This document shows, in pieces, positions 48,541-57,770 of a DNA stretch of 64,000 bases. The stretch spans positions 434,001-498,000 of the forward strand of contig NZ_JAJEWI010000005.1 of assembly GCF_020687785.1 (NCBI RefSeq). The letters are read 5' to 3'. Numbering within the stretch: the first letter of the stretch is position 1; every line of letters begins with the position of its first letter. Below the pieces are notes generated by a model that ran no database searches, was not told the DNA's origin, and saw only the letters and a list, made by a program, of their open reading frames with translations. A program made the translations under genes and the position numbers. The stretch comes from Sphingopyxis yananensis (GTDB lineage Bacteria; Pseudomonadota; Alphaproteobacteria; Sphingomonadales; Sphingomonadaceae).

Positions 48541-49791
48541 TTATCGACGGCGAAATGGCTGCGCTTCGCCCCGCGCCAAGCTGCGCCACACCCATTCCAG
48601 TGGCCCATAATGAAAATGCGCCAGCCAAGGCTGGGAGCAAGCGAGCATAGCCGCGCAGCCCAGCGCAACAAAGCCATAGAGCGACCACCGTTCCAGCTGC
48701 CCATAAAGGCCAAGGCCATAGCCATAAAAGATGCTGGTCATCATCAGGCTGGTGGCCAAATAATTGCTCAGCGCCATGCGCCCCGCCGCGCAGATGCGCT
48801 GGGTCATCGTATGGGTCGGCCAATGGCGCAGTATCAAAATCAACAGCGCGGCATAAGCCAAGATCAGCAACAAACGCCCTGGAACCGAAAAGCTGATCAG
48901 CGCCGCCAAACTGACCAGCGGGTCATATCCGCTGGCGATTACAGGCCAAAGGCTGATGCCCGTCAAAATCATGCCAGCGGGCAAGCAGAGCGCGATGATA
49001 TGGGCATAGGCGCGGTGGCTGTGCTGCCCCGTTAGAAAGCCGCTGCGATACAGGGCCATGCCGATCAGCATCAACGGAATCGTTTCCAGCGCTGACATCG
49101 CAAAGGATACGGGATAGCCCAGCAACAATGTCATGCGATAAGCCAGCAAATCGGCATAAGGCCCCAAATATAGCGATAAATCGAAGTTGATGCTCTGTTG
49201 TAGGGCCCGCATTTCGGTATCATGCTGGGTGATCATTTCCATCATCATGGCGGCATGGTCCCGCAAATAGGGGATATGGGCTGCCATATGCGGACTGGAA
49301 AACAGGCTCATGCCGCCCAGCATGATCGCGCCGCCGATCAGCAATATCACGCCCAGCGCCAGCAAACGCCGCGCCGATGCATGGGGTGAAATCCATGTTA
49401 GCGCCGCCCCCGCCGCGGCATAAGTCAGCAAAATATCGCCGTGCCACAAGAACAGCATATGCAATGCACCGATGACTCCCAACCAGATCATGCGGTCCAA
49501 ATGAATTTGGGCGGCGGACAAGCCATTTGCGCGCGCACGGTCCATAATCATCGCCATACTGGCCCCGAATAACAGGGTGAACAGGCCGCGAAATTTGCCA
49601 TCCGCCACCATATAATTGACGATATAGGCCGCTTCTTCGCGCCCCGCATCACCGCGCCAAAAGGGCGTAAAGGTTGCGGCATCTGGCAAAGCGAAGGAGA
49701 AGATATTCACCGCCAAAATGGCCAGCACCGCCGCCCCGCGAATGAAATCAAGCGTCGCAATACGGGAGGAAGCGCTGAAAGCGGCCGTCAT
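48541..49791 (-). CDS. DUF418 family membrane protein (YeiB-like)
   Basis: A 416-residue polytopic protein with about ten helices. The N-terminal RIATLDFIRGAAVLAILAVNIFSF and the C-terminal GRMALSNYLATSLMMTSIFYG plus WSLYGFVALGCA segments are characteristic of DUF418/YeiB proteins, which are related to membrane acyltransferases. Function is unknown. The frame opens upstream at 49878, but ATG 49791 has AGGGGAA about 8 bases before it and starts just ahead of the conserved region. Convergent with the TusA-like gene. Confidence 0.82.
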   Translation of the reverse strand: MTAAFSASSRIATLDFIRGAAVLAILAVNIFSFALPDAATFTPFWRGDAGREEAAYIVNYMVADGKFRGLFTLLFGASMAMIMDRARANGLSAAQIHLDRMIWLGVIGALHMLFLWHGDILLTYAAAGAALTWISPHASARRLLALGVILLIGGAIMLGGMSLFSSPHMAAHIPYLRDHAAMMMEMITQHDTEMRALQQSINFDLSLYLGPYADLLAYRMTLLLGYPVSFAMSALETIPLMLIGMALYRSGFLTGQHSHRAYAHIIALCLPAGMILTGISLWPVIASGYDPLVSLAALISFSVPGRLLLILAYAALLILILRHWPTHTMTQRICAAGRMALSNYLATSLMMTSIFYGYGLGLYGQLERWSLYGFVALGCAAMLACSQPWLAHFHYGPLEWVWRSLARGEAQPFRRR

Positions 49792-49872
49792 GCTGTCATT
49801 CCCCTGTCCCATCACCCGTCCGCCCCAAGTCGCCCGCCCAGCGGCGGTTAATAACATGAATGACAATAGTAT

Positions 49873-49886
49873 TGACATATGTGTCA
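49873..49886. promoter_or_regulatory. Inverted repeat in the DUF418/coq4-like promoter region
   Basis: TGACA-TATG-TGTCA, five-base perfect arms, lies between the divergent DUF418 and Coq4-like genes. It overlaps a TTGACA hexamer at 49872-49877 that could be a -35 box for the + strand gene. Operator function is inferred from position only. Confidence 0.3.
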
Positions 49887-49935
49887 GTAATAATCATCTT
49901 GGGCTTATCGCTTCACAGGCATTGGATGATTCGTG

Positions 49936-50772
49936 ATGACTGATATTCCTCTTTTTCACCCCGATCGTGAAACGCGCGGCATGCGCCCCTTGAAGGCGTG
50001 GAAGCATTTCCGCCAACTGATCGCTGACAAAGAAGATACATCGCAGGTTTTCCATATTTTGGAAGCCTTGCGGGATCGCCGCTTTGGTCAGACGGCTGCA
50101 CAATTTTTTGCGACCGAAGAAGGGCGCAAATTGCTGGCCGAACGCACTTATTTGCCAGCCATGCTCGACGATCATGCCGCGTTGAAACAACTGCCAGACG
50201 GCAGCGTGGGCCGCGTCTATGTCGACTTTATGGAACGCGAAGGGCTGACCGCCCAAGGCTTGGTCGACGAACAATACAAGGTTACGGGTAAGCAGCATCA
50301 ATTTGACGATCAGGTCGAATTATTCGGGCAACGGATGCGCGACACCCACGACTTGCATCATATTTTGACCGGATATGGCCGCGACGCCTTGGGCGAACAA
50401 TGTGTGCTGGCCTTTTCCTACAGCCAAACCCCCAGTTGGGGCACCTTATTCATTGCATGGGCGGGTGCGCGGGAAATTCGCAAAAACCCACGCGCCGCAA
50501 AATATCCCATCTATGCGGCCGTCCGCGAAGGACAGCGCAATGGCAAGGCCGCCCAAGCCATTGGTTTCCAAAATATTGACGCCCTATTGGCCGAAAATTT
50601 GGAGGAAGCACGGGCGCGGATGGGCATTAAGGTTCCGCATTATTATCAGCAATGTCATGAAATGATGCGCGCTGATGGCGTCGATCCCTATGACTTGCTG
50701 GGTGAAAATGGCGCAAAGTCATTGGTGGAAAAGAGCAGCGCTGCGGCGGTTCCGCTGCGCGAAGCAGCCTGA
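49936..50772 (+). CDS. Coq4-like ubiquinone biosynthesis protein
   Basis: A 278-residue protein resembling Coq4. The central segment MRDTHDLHHILTGYGRDALGE contains the conserved HDxxH metal-binding pattern, and the C-terminus IKVPHYYQQCHEMM resembles the Coq4 end. In eukaryotes COQ4 organises the CoQ-synthesis complex and removes the ring C1 carboxyl. Alphaproteobacterial homologs are thought to act similarly, but this copy is not beside other ubi genes. A GTG immediately upstream is in frame; ATG 49936 is preferred. Confidence 0.8.
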   Translation: MTDIPLFHPDRETRGMRPLKAWKHFRQLIADKEDTSQVFHILEALRDRRFGQTAAQFFATEEGRKLLAERTYLPAMLDDHAALKQLPDGSVGRVYVDFMEREGLTAQGLVDEQYKVTGKQHQFDDQVELFGQRMRDTHDLHHILTGYGRDALGEQCVLAFSYSQTPSWGTLFIAWAGAREIRKNPRAAKYPIYAAVREGQRNGKAAQAIGFQNIDALLAENLEEARARMGIKVPHYYQQCHEMMRADGVDPYDLLGENGAKSLVEKSSAAAVPLREAA

Positions 50773-50798
50773 TTTAACAGGCTGTGATCATCAGAACG

Positions 50799-50824
50799 GG
50801 GCCGCGTCATGCGGCCCTTTTTTG
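50799..50824 (+). terminator. Terminator after the coq4-like gene
   Basis: GGGCCGC (50799-50805) pairs with GCGGCCC (50811-50817) across a five-base loop and is followed by six T. Confidence 0.88.
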
Positions 50825-50839
50825 TGTCATTACTGGCGT

Positions 50840-51478
50840 TTATGGTTGCTGTGCGTTGCCTGTCTCAGACGTGTCACGGGTTTGGGCCAATAATGCTGCA
50901 CGGCGGCGAATGGCTGCGGCCAAGGCTGGCATATCGGCTACCTGCTCAATCCCATAATGTTCAGCGGTGATGTCGATATTGCCTTTGCGCCAAAAACCGT
51001 CGGGGGCCAACACGATCACTGTCCCACTGCGCGCATGAAGGCCCAATTCCAACAGGCTGATCGGGCTTTGCGAGCCTGCCGCAAAATATAGGATGATGAT
51101 ATCGGACGCTTCCAGCGCGGCCAGTTCCCATTCCACTTGGCGGCGAAATTCTGGCTCGCTTGCTTCCGCCTTCCATGCGGGGTTCCAGTCGGCGCGGCGC
51201 GGGTTCAACCACTCCACCTCCAGATCGGCCAGTTGGCGCGGCAATTCCGCCTGCCAATTGGCGGCGCGCCCCATATCGATGCTCCCGCCCAAGAAAATAC
51301 GAGGTCCCTTGGCATGGACAGGCAAAGGCGTGGGGGATGTGACGATATAGGGCGCGCTGGGGGGCGAGCTTTCCGCCGCGCTTGCTGCTTCCGCTGCGCT
51401 GGCTGGGGATATGGGCGAAAAAAATGCTGCCAATCCCGCAAGGACTGGCAGCATATATAAATGTCGCAAAGCGTTCAC
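50840..51478 (-). CDS. Nucleoside 2-deoxyribosyltransferase-like protein with a signal peptide
   Basis: A 212-residue protein with an N-terminal hydrophobic segment (about 6-29, ending SPASAAEA) that looks like a cleavable signal peptide, then a linker. The domain RIFLGGSIDMGRAANWQAEL, LNPRRADWNPAW, WELAALEASDIIILYF and ISLLELGLHA matches the second family of nucleoside 2-deoxyribosyltransferase-like proteins. Those are normally cytosolic. It starts 10 bases after purL, suggesting co-transcription with purine synthesis, which makes an exported location surprising. Substrate and true location are open. Confidence 0.68.
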   Translation of the reverse strand: MNALRHLYMLPVLAGLAAFFSPISPASAAEAASAAESSPPSAPYIVTSPTPLPVHAKGPRIFLGGSIDMGRAANWQAELPRQLADLEVEWLNPRRADWNPAWKAEASEPEFRRQVEWELAALEASDIIILYFAAGSQSPISLLELGLHARSGTVIVLAPDGFWRKGNIDITAEHYGIEQVADMPALAAAIRRRAALLAQTRDTSETGNAQQP

Positions 51479-51488
51479 ATGAAAGGCT

Positions 51489-53723
51489 TTATTTATCGCC
51501 GTTCATCAACGTCGGTAAAAAGCCTTCATGAGCGCCGCGCAAGGCATCCAGCGTCACCTGATGGTCGCTGTCGGCCAATTCAAAGACGATACGGTCCTTG
51601 ATGGTGCGGCCGACAGGGTCAACGGCGACGTCGGCCTTGCCAGCCGCATCCAAAAAGTCTGCCAAGCATGTGTCGCACACGGTGACCACATACAGGCCCT
51701 GATCTTCGCCAAAGAAGCTTTCGGCGACGCCAAAAGGTTGTTCTTCGCTGATCAGTACACCGATGTCCGACTTCAACGCCATTTCCGCGATGGTCACGGC
51801 CAAGCCGCCATCCGACACGTCGTGGCAAGCCGTAATCCAACCTGCATTAATGGCTTGGCGGATGAAATCACCCGTGCGCTTCTCTGCCTTCAGGTCCACG
51901 GGCGGCGGTGCGCCTTCTTCGCGGCCATGCACTTCGCGCAGCCAAACCGATTGACCCAAATGGCCAGCGCGCTCACCCACGGCCAGAACGATGTCGCCCG
52001 TGCGCTTGAAGCCAATCCCCACGGCCTTGCTGAGGTTGTCCATCACGCCCACGCCGCCAATGGCAGGGGTCGGCAAAATGGCACTGCCGCCGCCGGTGGC
52101 CTTGGATTCATTATACAGGCTGACGTTGCCCGAAACGATGGGATAATCCAGCGCACGGCAAGCATCGCCCATACCGTCGAGGCAGCCGACAATTTGGCCC
52201 ATGATTTCAGGGCGCTGTGGGTTGGCGAAGTTCAAGCAGTTGGTGATCGCCAGCGGCGTTGCGCCAACAGCGGTGATGTTGCGCCATGTTTCCGCCACAG
52301 CCTGCTTGCCGCCTTCATAAGGGTCCGCATAGCAATAGCGCGGGGTGCAATCGGTGCTCATCGCCAAAGCACGGTTGGTGCCATGGATGCGAACCAAAGC
52401 AGCGTCGCCGCCGATTTGCACCGTGTCACCGCCCACTTGGCTGTCATATTGCTCGTAAATCCAGCGGCGCGACGCGATGTCCGGCGTGCCCATCAGGTGC
52501 AGCAGGTCGGCCGCAACATCAGTGGTTTCCGGAACATTTTCCAGCGGCGCAGGGGTAGGGGTAGCGACATGCGGGCGGTCATATTGCGGCGCATCGTCAG
52601 CCAAGGGGCCAAGCGGAATGTCGCAAACAATCTCGCCCTTATGCTCCAGCACCATGCGGCCGGTGTCGGTGACCGTGCCGATCACAGCAAAGTCGAGTTC
52701 CCACTTTTCAAAGATGGCCTTTGCGAAATCTTCCTTGCCGGGCTTCAGCACCATCAACATGCGCTCTTGGCTTTCCGAGAGCATCATTTCATAGGTGGTC
52801 ATGCCGGTTTCGCGCTGCGGCACATCGTCCATCGTCAGATGAATACCAACGCCGCCCTTCGACGCCATTTCCACCGACGAACTGGTCAGGCCAGCCGCGC
52901 CCATGTCTTGAATGGCAACGATAGCGTCTGAAGCCATCAGCTCAAGGCACGCTTCGATCAGCAGCTTTTCGGTGAAGGGGTCACCAACCTGCACGGTGGG
53001 GCGCTTTTCCTCGGCGTCTTCGCCAAAGTCTGCGGACGCCATGGTCGCGCCATGGATACCGTCACGGCCCGTCTTGGAGCCCACATAAACAATGGGGTTG
53101 CCCACACCGCTGGCGGCGGAATAGAAAATTTTATCTTGTTCGGCGACGCCAACGCACATCGCATTCACAAGGATATTGCCGTCATAGGCTTTGTGGAAAT
53201 TCACTTCGCCGCCAACGGTCGGCACGCCAACGCAGTTACCATAGCCGCCGATACCGCGCACAACGCCAGAGATTAGGTGGCGCATTTTGGGATGTTCGGG
53301 GCGGCCAAAACGCAAGGCGTTGAGGTTGGCCACAGGGCGCGCGCCCATGGTGAATACGTCGCGCAAAATGCCGCCAACACCCGTAGCAGCGCCTTGATAA
53401 GGTTCGATATAGCTGGGGTGGTTGTGGCTTTCCATCTTGAAAATGGCGGCCAATTTCTTGCCGTCAGGGCCTTCGCCAATGTCGATCACGCCCGCATTTT
53501 CGCCAGGGCCGCAAATCACCCAAGGAGCCTCGGTCGGCAGCTTCTTCAAGTGAATGCGCGAGCTTTTATAGCTGCAATGCTCCGACCACATGACCGAGAA
53601 GATACCGAGTTCGACAAGATTCGGTTCGCGGCCAAGGGCAGACAGGATGCGCTCATACTCATCGGGTGATAACCCGTGGTCGGCGACAATTTCGGGCGAA
53701 ATGGCGGGGCTGGGCTGTGTCAT
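51489..53723 (-). CDS. purL: Phosphoribosylformylglycinamidine synthase subunit PurL
   Basis: A 744-residue small-type PurL. Landmarks are [39 protein letters not shown] (N-terminus, split here as a description of residues 18-56), [34 protein letters not shown] and the second-half AISTDC-like and [15 protein letters not shown]. It catalyses step four of purine synthesis and needs separate PurQ and PurS, which are not in the window. The downstream deoxyribosyltransferase-like gene follows after 10 bases. Confidence 0.96.
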   Translation of the reverse strand: MTQPSPAISPEIVADHGLSPDEYERILSALGREPNLVELGIFSVMWSEHCSYKSSRIHLKKLPTEAPWVICGPGENAGVIDIGEGPDGKKLAAIFKMESHNHPSYIEPYQGAATGVGGILRDVFTMGARPVANLNALRFGRPEHPKMRHLISGVVRGIGGYGNCVGVPTVGGEVNFHKAYDGNILVNAMCVGVAEQDKIFYSAASGVGNPIVYVGSKTGRDGIHGATMASADFGEDAEEKRPTVQVGDPFTEKLLIEACLELMASDAIVAIQDMGAAGLTSSSVEMASKGGVGIHLTMDDVPQRETGMTTYEMMLSESQERMLMVLKPGKEDFAKAIFEKWELDFAVIGTVTDTGRMVLEHKGEIVCDIPLGPLADDAPQYDRPHVATPTPAPLENVPETTDVAADLLHLMGTPDIASRRWIYEQYDSQVGGDTVQIGGDAALVRIHGTNRALAMSTDCTPRYCYADPYEGGKQAVAETWRNITAVGATPLAITNCLNFANPQRPEIMGQIVGCLDGMGDACRALDYPIVSGNVSLYNESKATGGGSAILPTPAIGGVGVMDNLSKAVGIGFKRTGDIVLAVGERAGHLGQSVWLREVHGREEGAPPPVDLKAEKRTGDFIRQAINAGWITACHDVSDGGLAVTIAEMALKSDIGVLISEEQPFGVAESFFGEDQGLYVVTVCDTCLADFLDAAGKADVAVDPVGRTIKDRIVFELADSDHQVTLDALRGAHEGFLPTLMNGDK

Positions 53724-53836
53724 ACGCGCGCCTTTAGCCCCGTGCGCGCAGAAGGAACAGACCCCAAGATGATCTTTTGACCAAATTGGGGCCTATTTTG
53801 ATGCTTTTTAACAAAGCATCGGGTCCAAACCGCTTT

Positions 53837-54145
53837 TTACAGCGTGGCAACGCGGTTTGCGGCCTTGCTCTGGCTGTCCGCAACCAAGGGTTTTACCTGA
53901 TCAAGCGGAAAGCTGACGGGACGTCCGCCCATGGTGCCGCGAACATGTGATTCGCCCACCCGAAGGTGGAACAATTTGCGGTTATTTTCTTCGACACCGC
54001 GAATGACGCGGTAATCACCACGATCTTCGACGGTATAGCTATAGGATTTGCCCTCATGGGTAAAACGCTGGGGTGCGGCTTCGGCGACAACGACAGATGG
54101 AGCCAGCACTGCCAAAGCTAGTGCAGGAAGAAGAATCTTTTTCAT
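53837..54145 (-). CDS. Small exported protein of unknown function
   Basis: A 102-residue protein with a clear signal peptide (MKKILLPALALAVLAPSVVV, cleavage near AEA at about 24) and a compact basic beta-rich domain (RFTHEGKSYSYTVEDRGDYRVIRG, HLRVGESHVRGTMGGRPVSF). I do not recognise the family. ATG 54145 is chosen from several in-frame starts because it gives the classical MKK signal start and has GGAAA upstream. Monocistronic, with 113 bases to purL. Confidence 0.7.
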   Translation of the reverse strand: MKKILLPALALAVLAPSVVVAEAAPQRFTHEGKSYSYTVEDRGDYRVIRGVEENNRKLFHLRVGESHVRGTMGGRPVSFPLDQVKPLVADSQSKAANRVATL

Positions 54146-54316
54146 CGTGCAAGTTTCCATTTTGTGAACAAAACTTGCCTTCAGGGTCCTCAATATTCGC
54201 AGATTATCGTGCTGTTTTTACTTTTATTGTGCAGTGCAAAATGGGGGTGCGGGCGCTTGGCTTCAATTGCAAAAAGCCTAAGCATTGTTGCAAATTCAGT
54301 AATATCCTTAACTATA

Positions 54317-54336
54317 TAAATTGCCTCAGCAATTTA
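54317..54336. repeat. Perfect AT-rich hairpin
   Basis: TAAATTGC-CTCA-GCAATTTA, eight-base perfect arms, lies in the 233-base gap between the small exported protein gene and the YdjM-like gene. A second, bulged hairpin (GCATAGGGCG/CGCCTATGC, 54356-54379) overlaps the end of the latter gene. Either could be a 3'-end structure. Confidence 0.45.
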
Positions 54337-54378
54337 CGGCTTAGTTTTTGCAGGCGCATAGGGCGTCGTCCGCCTATG

Positions 54379-55035
54379 CTATATTTGTGGATATTTTTTG
54401 GGATGCGCACTGGCCCAAATCGCCAACAGAATCAGCACCGCATAAGTCACCAGCATCAGCGCGGGCGCAGCCGCGCCATGGACGTCAGGCTTGTCGCCCA
54501 ACCAGTCGATCAATTGCGCCAACAACAAAACGGCCGCCAAGATGATCATCCGCCCCCGATAAAGCTCGGCCCCGCGCTGGTGAACAAAATAGGCGATCGC
54601 CGCTGCCACCAACCCCAGTTCCAACGGAATTGCCAATATTGGTATATCCCACAGGCCTAGTCCCCATTTGGGCGGCGCGCCGAATAATGTCAGATCGGGT
54701 TTGTGGGTCAGCCAATCCAAAAACCAGTGCGACACCACCACCAAACCCGCGCCAACACCCGCTTTTTTCCGGCCCGTTCCCACCATGACCAACAGGCCAA
54801 ATATGACACCGAACAAAATCGTGCCCATTAAACTGTGGCTATAGGGCATGTCATAAAGGTCAAAATCGTTCAACGCCGTAAACCCCGGCACAACCCGCAT
54901 TTTTTCGGTGCCAGTTAAAACCAAAGTTGCAAAGGCGATGTCGGTCAATTGCGCCGCGACAAACAAGCTTCCCAGCGCTGCGGATTGCGGACGGGCCGCA
55001 GCCAAAAAGGCAGGGGCATAGTGACCGATGAACAT
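54379..55035 (-). CDS. Integral membrane protein, YdjM/PF04307-like (predicted metal-dependent hydrolase fold)
   Basis: A 218-residue polytopic protein with about six to seven helices. It starts MFIGHYAPAFLAAARPQSAALG and carries histidine motifs MPYSHSLMG and VVSHWFLDWLTHKPD, which resemble the metal-site pattern of the YdjM/LexA-regulated membrane hydrolase group. Function is not established. The frame is open upstream to 55146, but that part would overlap the divergent xseB region and lacks a signal start, so ATG 55035 is chosen. Confidence 0.65.
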   Translation of the reverse strand: MFIGHYAPAFLAAARPQSAALGSLFVAAQLTDIAFATLVLTGTEKMRVVPGFTALNDFDLYDMPYSHSLMGTILFGVIFGLLVMVGTGRKKAGVGAGLVVVSHWFLDWLTHKPDLTLFGAPPKWGLGLWDIPILAIPLELGLVAAAIAYFVHQRGAELYRGRMIILAAVLLLAQLIDWLGDKPDVHGAAAPALMLVTYAVLILLAIWASAHPKKYPQI

Positions 55036-55109
55036 AGTAAGCCATGCTAGGGCCGTTGGGGACCACGTCAAGCTTGACCAGCAGGCCGAAGTCGGGCCAA
55101 AGCATAGGG

Positions 55110-55403
55110 ATGACGGATAATGCAACACCTGCCACCACGCCTGCATCGGGAACGGCCCCTTCTGCCGGAACAGATATTGCGTCGCTTTCCTTTGAAGCGG
55201 CGATGGGTGAATTGGAAAATATCGTCCGCCGGCTGGAAAGCGGGGATGTGGGTCTGGAAGAATCGGTCACCCTCTATGAGCGCGGCCACGCCTTGCGCCA
55301 GCATTGCGAATCGCGCCTAACGGCGGCGCAGGCGCGAATTGAACAAGTCAGTCTGGGTAGCGATGGTCGCCCCACAGGCACCAAAGCCTTTGGCGAAAGC
55401 TGA
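55110..55403 (+). CDS. xseB: Exodeoxyribonuclease VII small subunit
   Basis: A 97-residue XseB. The core SFEAAMGELENIVRRLESGDVGLEESVTLYERGHALRQHCESRL is the family signature of the small helical subunit that binds XseA in a large nuclease complex. An N-terminal low-complexity segment rich in Ala, Thr and Pro (about 1-24) is extra. ATG 55110 is the first codon after a stretch shared with the divergent promoter. It is followed by ispA after one base, the same xseB-ispA pair found widely. Confidence 0.93.
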   Translation: MTDNATPATTPASGTAPSAGTDIASLSFEAAMGELENIVRRLESGDVGLEESVTLYERGHALRQHCESRLTAAQARIEQVSLGSDGRPTGTKAFGES

Positions 55404-55404
55404 T

Positions 55405-56331
55405 ATGGCCAGCCAGCAAGCACAGTCTGTGCAGCCAACCGGCGCCGCGATATTGCATCGCGCGCAACAAGATATTGCGCGGGACATTGATGATCTGCTG
55501 GAACGGCAATTGGTCGTGCCCCATGATCCGCGCCGCCGCCTTTATGATGCCATGCGCCATGCGGCATTGGCGGGGGGCAAGCGTTTACGGCCTTTGCTGG
55601 TGCGTGCATCCGCCGATTTATATGGTGTCGACCCGCGCCATGCCCTGCACGTCGGTGCGGCGGTTGAGGCTATCCATGTCTATTCGCTGATTCATGATGA
55701 CATGCCTTGCATGGACGATGATGACATGCGCCGTGGCCGCCCCACCGTGCACCGTGCCTTTGACGAAGCAACGGCGGTGCTGGCGGGTGACAGCCTGCAT
55801 GCTTTGGCCTTTGAATGGTTGGTGGACAGCGAAACCCATCCCGACGCCTCTGTGCGTATCGAATTGGTGCGGGCGTTGGCGGTGGCATCGGGGCCAGAGG
55901 GGATGGCTGGGGGCCAAATGATGGACCTCGAGGCTGAAAAGGGCGGTTTCACTCTGCCGATCGTCACCAATTTGCAAGAATTGAAAACAGGCGCTTTGAT
56001 TCGCTTTTCCGCCGAAGCAGGCGGCATTTTGGCAGGAATATCGGCGGCTGATCGCGCGCCCTTAGTGCAATATGCCCGCAACATTGGTTTGGCCTTTCAA
56101 ATTGCCGACGATATTTTGGATATCGAAGGGGATGAGGCCTTGGCCGGCAAGGCGCTGCACAAAGATGCGGCGGCTGGCAAAGAAACCTTTGTGACATTGA
56201 TGGGGCTGGAACCGGCCCGTGCCGAGGCGCACCGGCTAGTGGACCATGCCATCGCGCAATTGAACGAATTTGGAGAGGAAGCCACGTTGCTGCGCGCCTT
56301 GGCGCACTATGTGGTGGAAAGGGATCATTGA
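55405..56331 (+). CDS. ispA: Polyprenyl (farnesyl) diphosphate synthase
   Basis: A 308-residue trans-isoprenyl diphosphate synthase. The first Asp-rich motif is HDDMPCMDDDD (Asp98 onward) and the second is QIADDILD. It has GKRLRP near residues 58-63 and a GGQMMDLEAE motif. The two extra residues between the Asp pairs of the first motif are the bacterial FPP synthase type. It builds the C15 precursor (possibly longer) for ubiquinone, undecaprenyl phosphate and carotenoids. ATG is one base after xseB, and its stop overlaps coaD. Confidence 0.93.
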   Translation: MASQQAQSVQPTGAAILHRAQQDIARDIDDLLERQLVVPHDPRRRLYDAMRHAALAGGKRLRPLLVRASADLYGVDPRHALHVGAAVEAIHVYSLIHDDMPCMDDDDMRRGRPTVHRAFDEATAVLAGDSLHALAFEWLVDSETHPDASVRIELVRALAVASGPEGMAGGQMMDLEAEKGGFTLPIVTNLQELKTGALIRFSAEAGGILAGISAADRAPLVQYARNIGLAFQIADDILDIEGDEALAGKALHKDAAAGKETFVTLMGLEPARAEAHRLVDHAIAQLNEFGEEATLLRALAHYVVERDH

Positions 56332-56843
56332 TGCGTATTGGCGTTTATCCAGGGACTTTTGACCCGATCACCTTGGGTCATATGGACATCATCAGGCGCG
56401 GCGCCAAATTGGTGGACGAATTGGTGATTGGCGTGACCACCAATATCAGCAAATCGCCTATGTTCGGCGATGACGAACGCATCGACATGGTCCGCCGCGA
56501 AGTGGCGCAGATCGATGGCAATATTCGGGTTGTCGGCTTCAACAGCCTGTTGATGGACTTTGCCCAGCGCGAAGGCGCGCGGGTGATTGTGCGCGGTTTG
56601 CGCGCCGTGGCCGACTTTGAATATGAATATCAAATGGCGGGCATGAACCAGCAACTGAACGACAATATCGAAACCGTGTTTTTGATGGCGGATGTTGGAT
56701 TGCAACCCATTGCATCGCGCTTGGTCAAGGAAATTGCCATTTTTGGCGGCGACATCCGCAAATTCGTCAGCCCATCGGTGCGCGAAGCGGTGGTGGAGCG
56801 CATTGAGGAACGCGGCATGCGCCAAGGCGATACCAAGTCATAG
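56331..56843 (+). CDS. coaD: Phosphopantetheine adenylyltransferase
   Basis: This 170-residue CoaD has the nucleotidyltransferase signature GVYPGTFDPITLGHMDI with the TxGH motif at 14-17, IVRGLRAVADFEYEYQMA, and a C-terminal FVSPSVREAV in place of the usual ISSxxVR. It adenylates 4'-phosphopantetheine in the penultimate step of CoA synthesis. ATG 56331 overlaps the ispA stop by one base (TGATG). Confidence 0.96.
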   Translation: MRIGVYPGTFDPITLGHMDIIRRGAKLVDELVIGVTTNISKSPMFGDDERIDMVRREVAQIDGNIRVVGFNSLLMDFAQREGARVIVRGLRAVADFEYEYQMAGMNQQLNDNIETVFLMADVGLQPIASRLVKEIAIFGGDIRKFVSPSVREAVVERIEERGMRQGDTKS

Positions 56844-56954
56844 GAAGGGCGGGCGACCCTAAGTTGCTTTCCCCAATATGATGCCGATCATTGAGCGTTC
56901 ATAAAAAAAACGCTAATCGGCTAACCGAGATTTGAACATGAAGGCCATTTCCGC

Positions 56955-57665
56955 ATGAAAATTCCGCACCGAAGCTTGGTTGTGATGGCGATGGCCTTTG
57001 GTCTGGCGCTGCCGGCTGTGGCACAAGACACGCCCGCTCCGGTTCCCGCGGACGCCCCCGCCAAGGCGGAAAAGCCGGTGATGGACACCAGCGAATTTAT
57101 GGGCGTGCCCGAATATATGCTGAATTTGGACCTGTCGACCGGTGGCCGGGTGGTGATCCAGCTCTATCCCTCCATTGCGCCCCATCATGTCGAACGGGTC
57201 AAACTGCTGGCACGTAATGGCTTTTACAATGGTGTGAAGTTTCACCGCGTTATCGAAGGCTTTATGGCCCAAACGGGTGATCCGACGGCCACGGGCCAAG
57301 GCGGGTCCGACCTGCCAGACCTGAAGGCGGAATTTAACGAAATGCCGCATTTGCGCGGCACTTTGTCAATGGCCCGCGCCCAAAGCGAAGATAGCGCGAA
57401 CAGCCAATTCTTCATCATGCTGCAACCGCGTTTCTCGTTGGACCGCCGCTATACGGTGTTCGGCCGGGTGGTGTCGGGTATGCAATATGTTGACGCCATC
57501 CAACGCGGCGAACCGCCAGCGGTGATGTCGAAAATGGTTCAGGTATCTGTGGCGGCGGACAATCTGCCGCCGCCCGCGCCCGCATTGCTGGTCGAAGATG
57601 CGGCCCCTACCGCGCCTGCTGCGGCTATTAGCGCGGACGAACTGAACGCCCCGATTCGCCGCTAA
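56955..57665 (+). CDS. Peptidylprolyl isomerase, cyclophilin type, exported
   Basis: A 236-residue protein with a signal peptide (about 1-23, LALPAVAQ) and a cyclophilin domain: FYNGVKFHRVIEGFMAQTGDPT, GTLSMARAQSEDSANSQFFIML and FGRVVSGM. These include the catalytic Arg and the substrate-pocket residues. It assists folding in the periplasm. The C-terminal tail of about 45 residues is Pro/Ala rich. It lies between coaD and queA as in many alphaproteobacteria. A six-codon mini-frame overlaps the start (ATGA at 56955), and its AAGG also serves as ribosome binding site. Confidence 0.9.
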   Translation: MKIPHRSLVVMAMAFGLALPAVAQDTPAPVPADAPAKAEKPVMDTSEFMGVPEYMLNLDLSTGGRVVIQLYPSIAPHHVERVKLLARNGFYNGVKFHRVIEGFMAQTGDPTATGQGGSDLPDLKAEFNEMPHLRGTLSMARAQSEDSANSQFFIMLQPRFSLDRRYTVFGRVVSGMQYVDAIQRGEPPAVMSKMVQVSVAADNLPPPAPALLVEDAAPTAPAAAISADELNAPIRR

Positions 57666-57770
57666 TCCGATTCGCCGCCATGGTGCGGCGATCGTCGGGT
57701 TTATCTTGGGGGTCTGTCTTGGGGGACGGCGGGCTATATCCTGATTGTTACAAATTGTTAGAAGATACTC

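Noticed and set aside
51528-52931. A 467-codon forward frame opposite purL
   Set aside because: Antisense shadow of purL; same reason as for the sucB/lpd strand.
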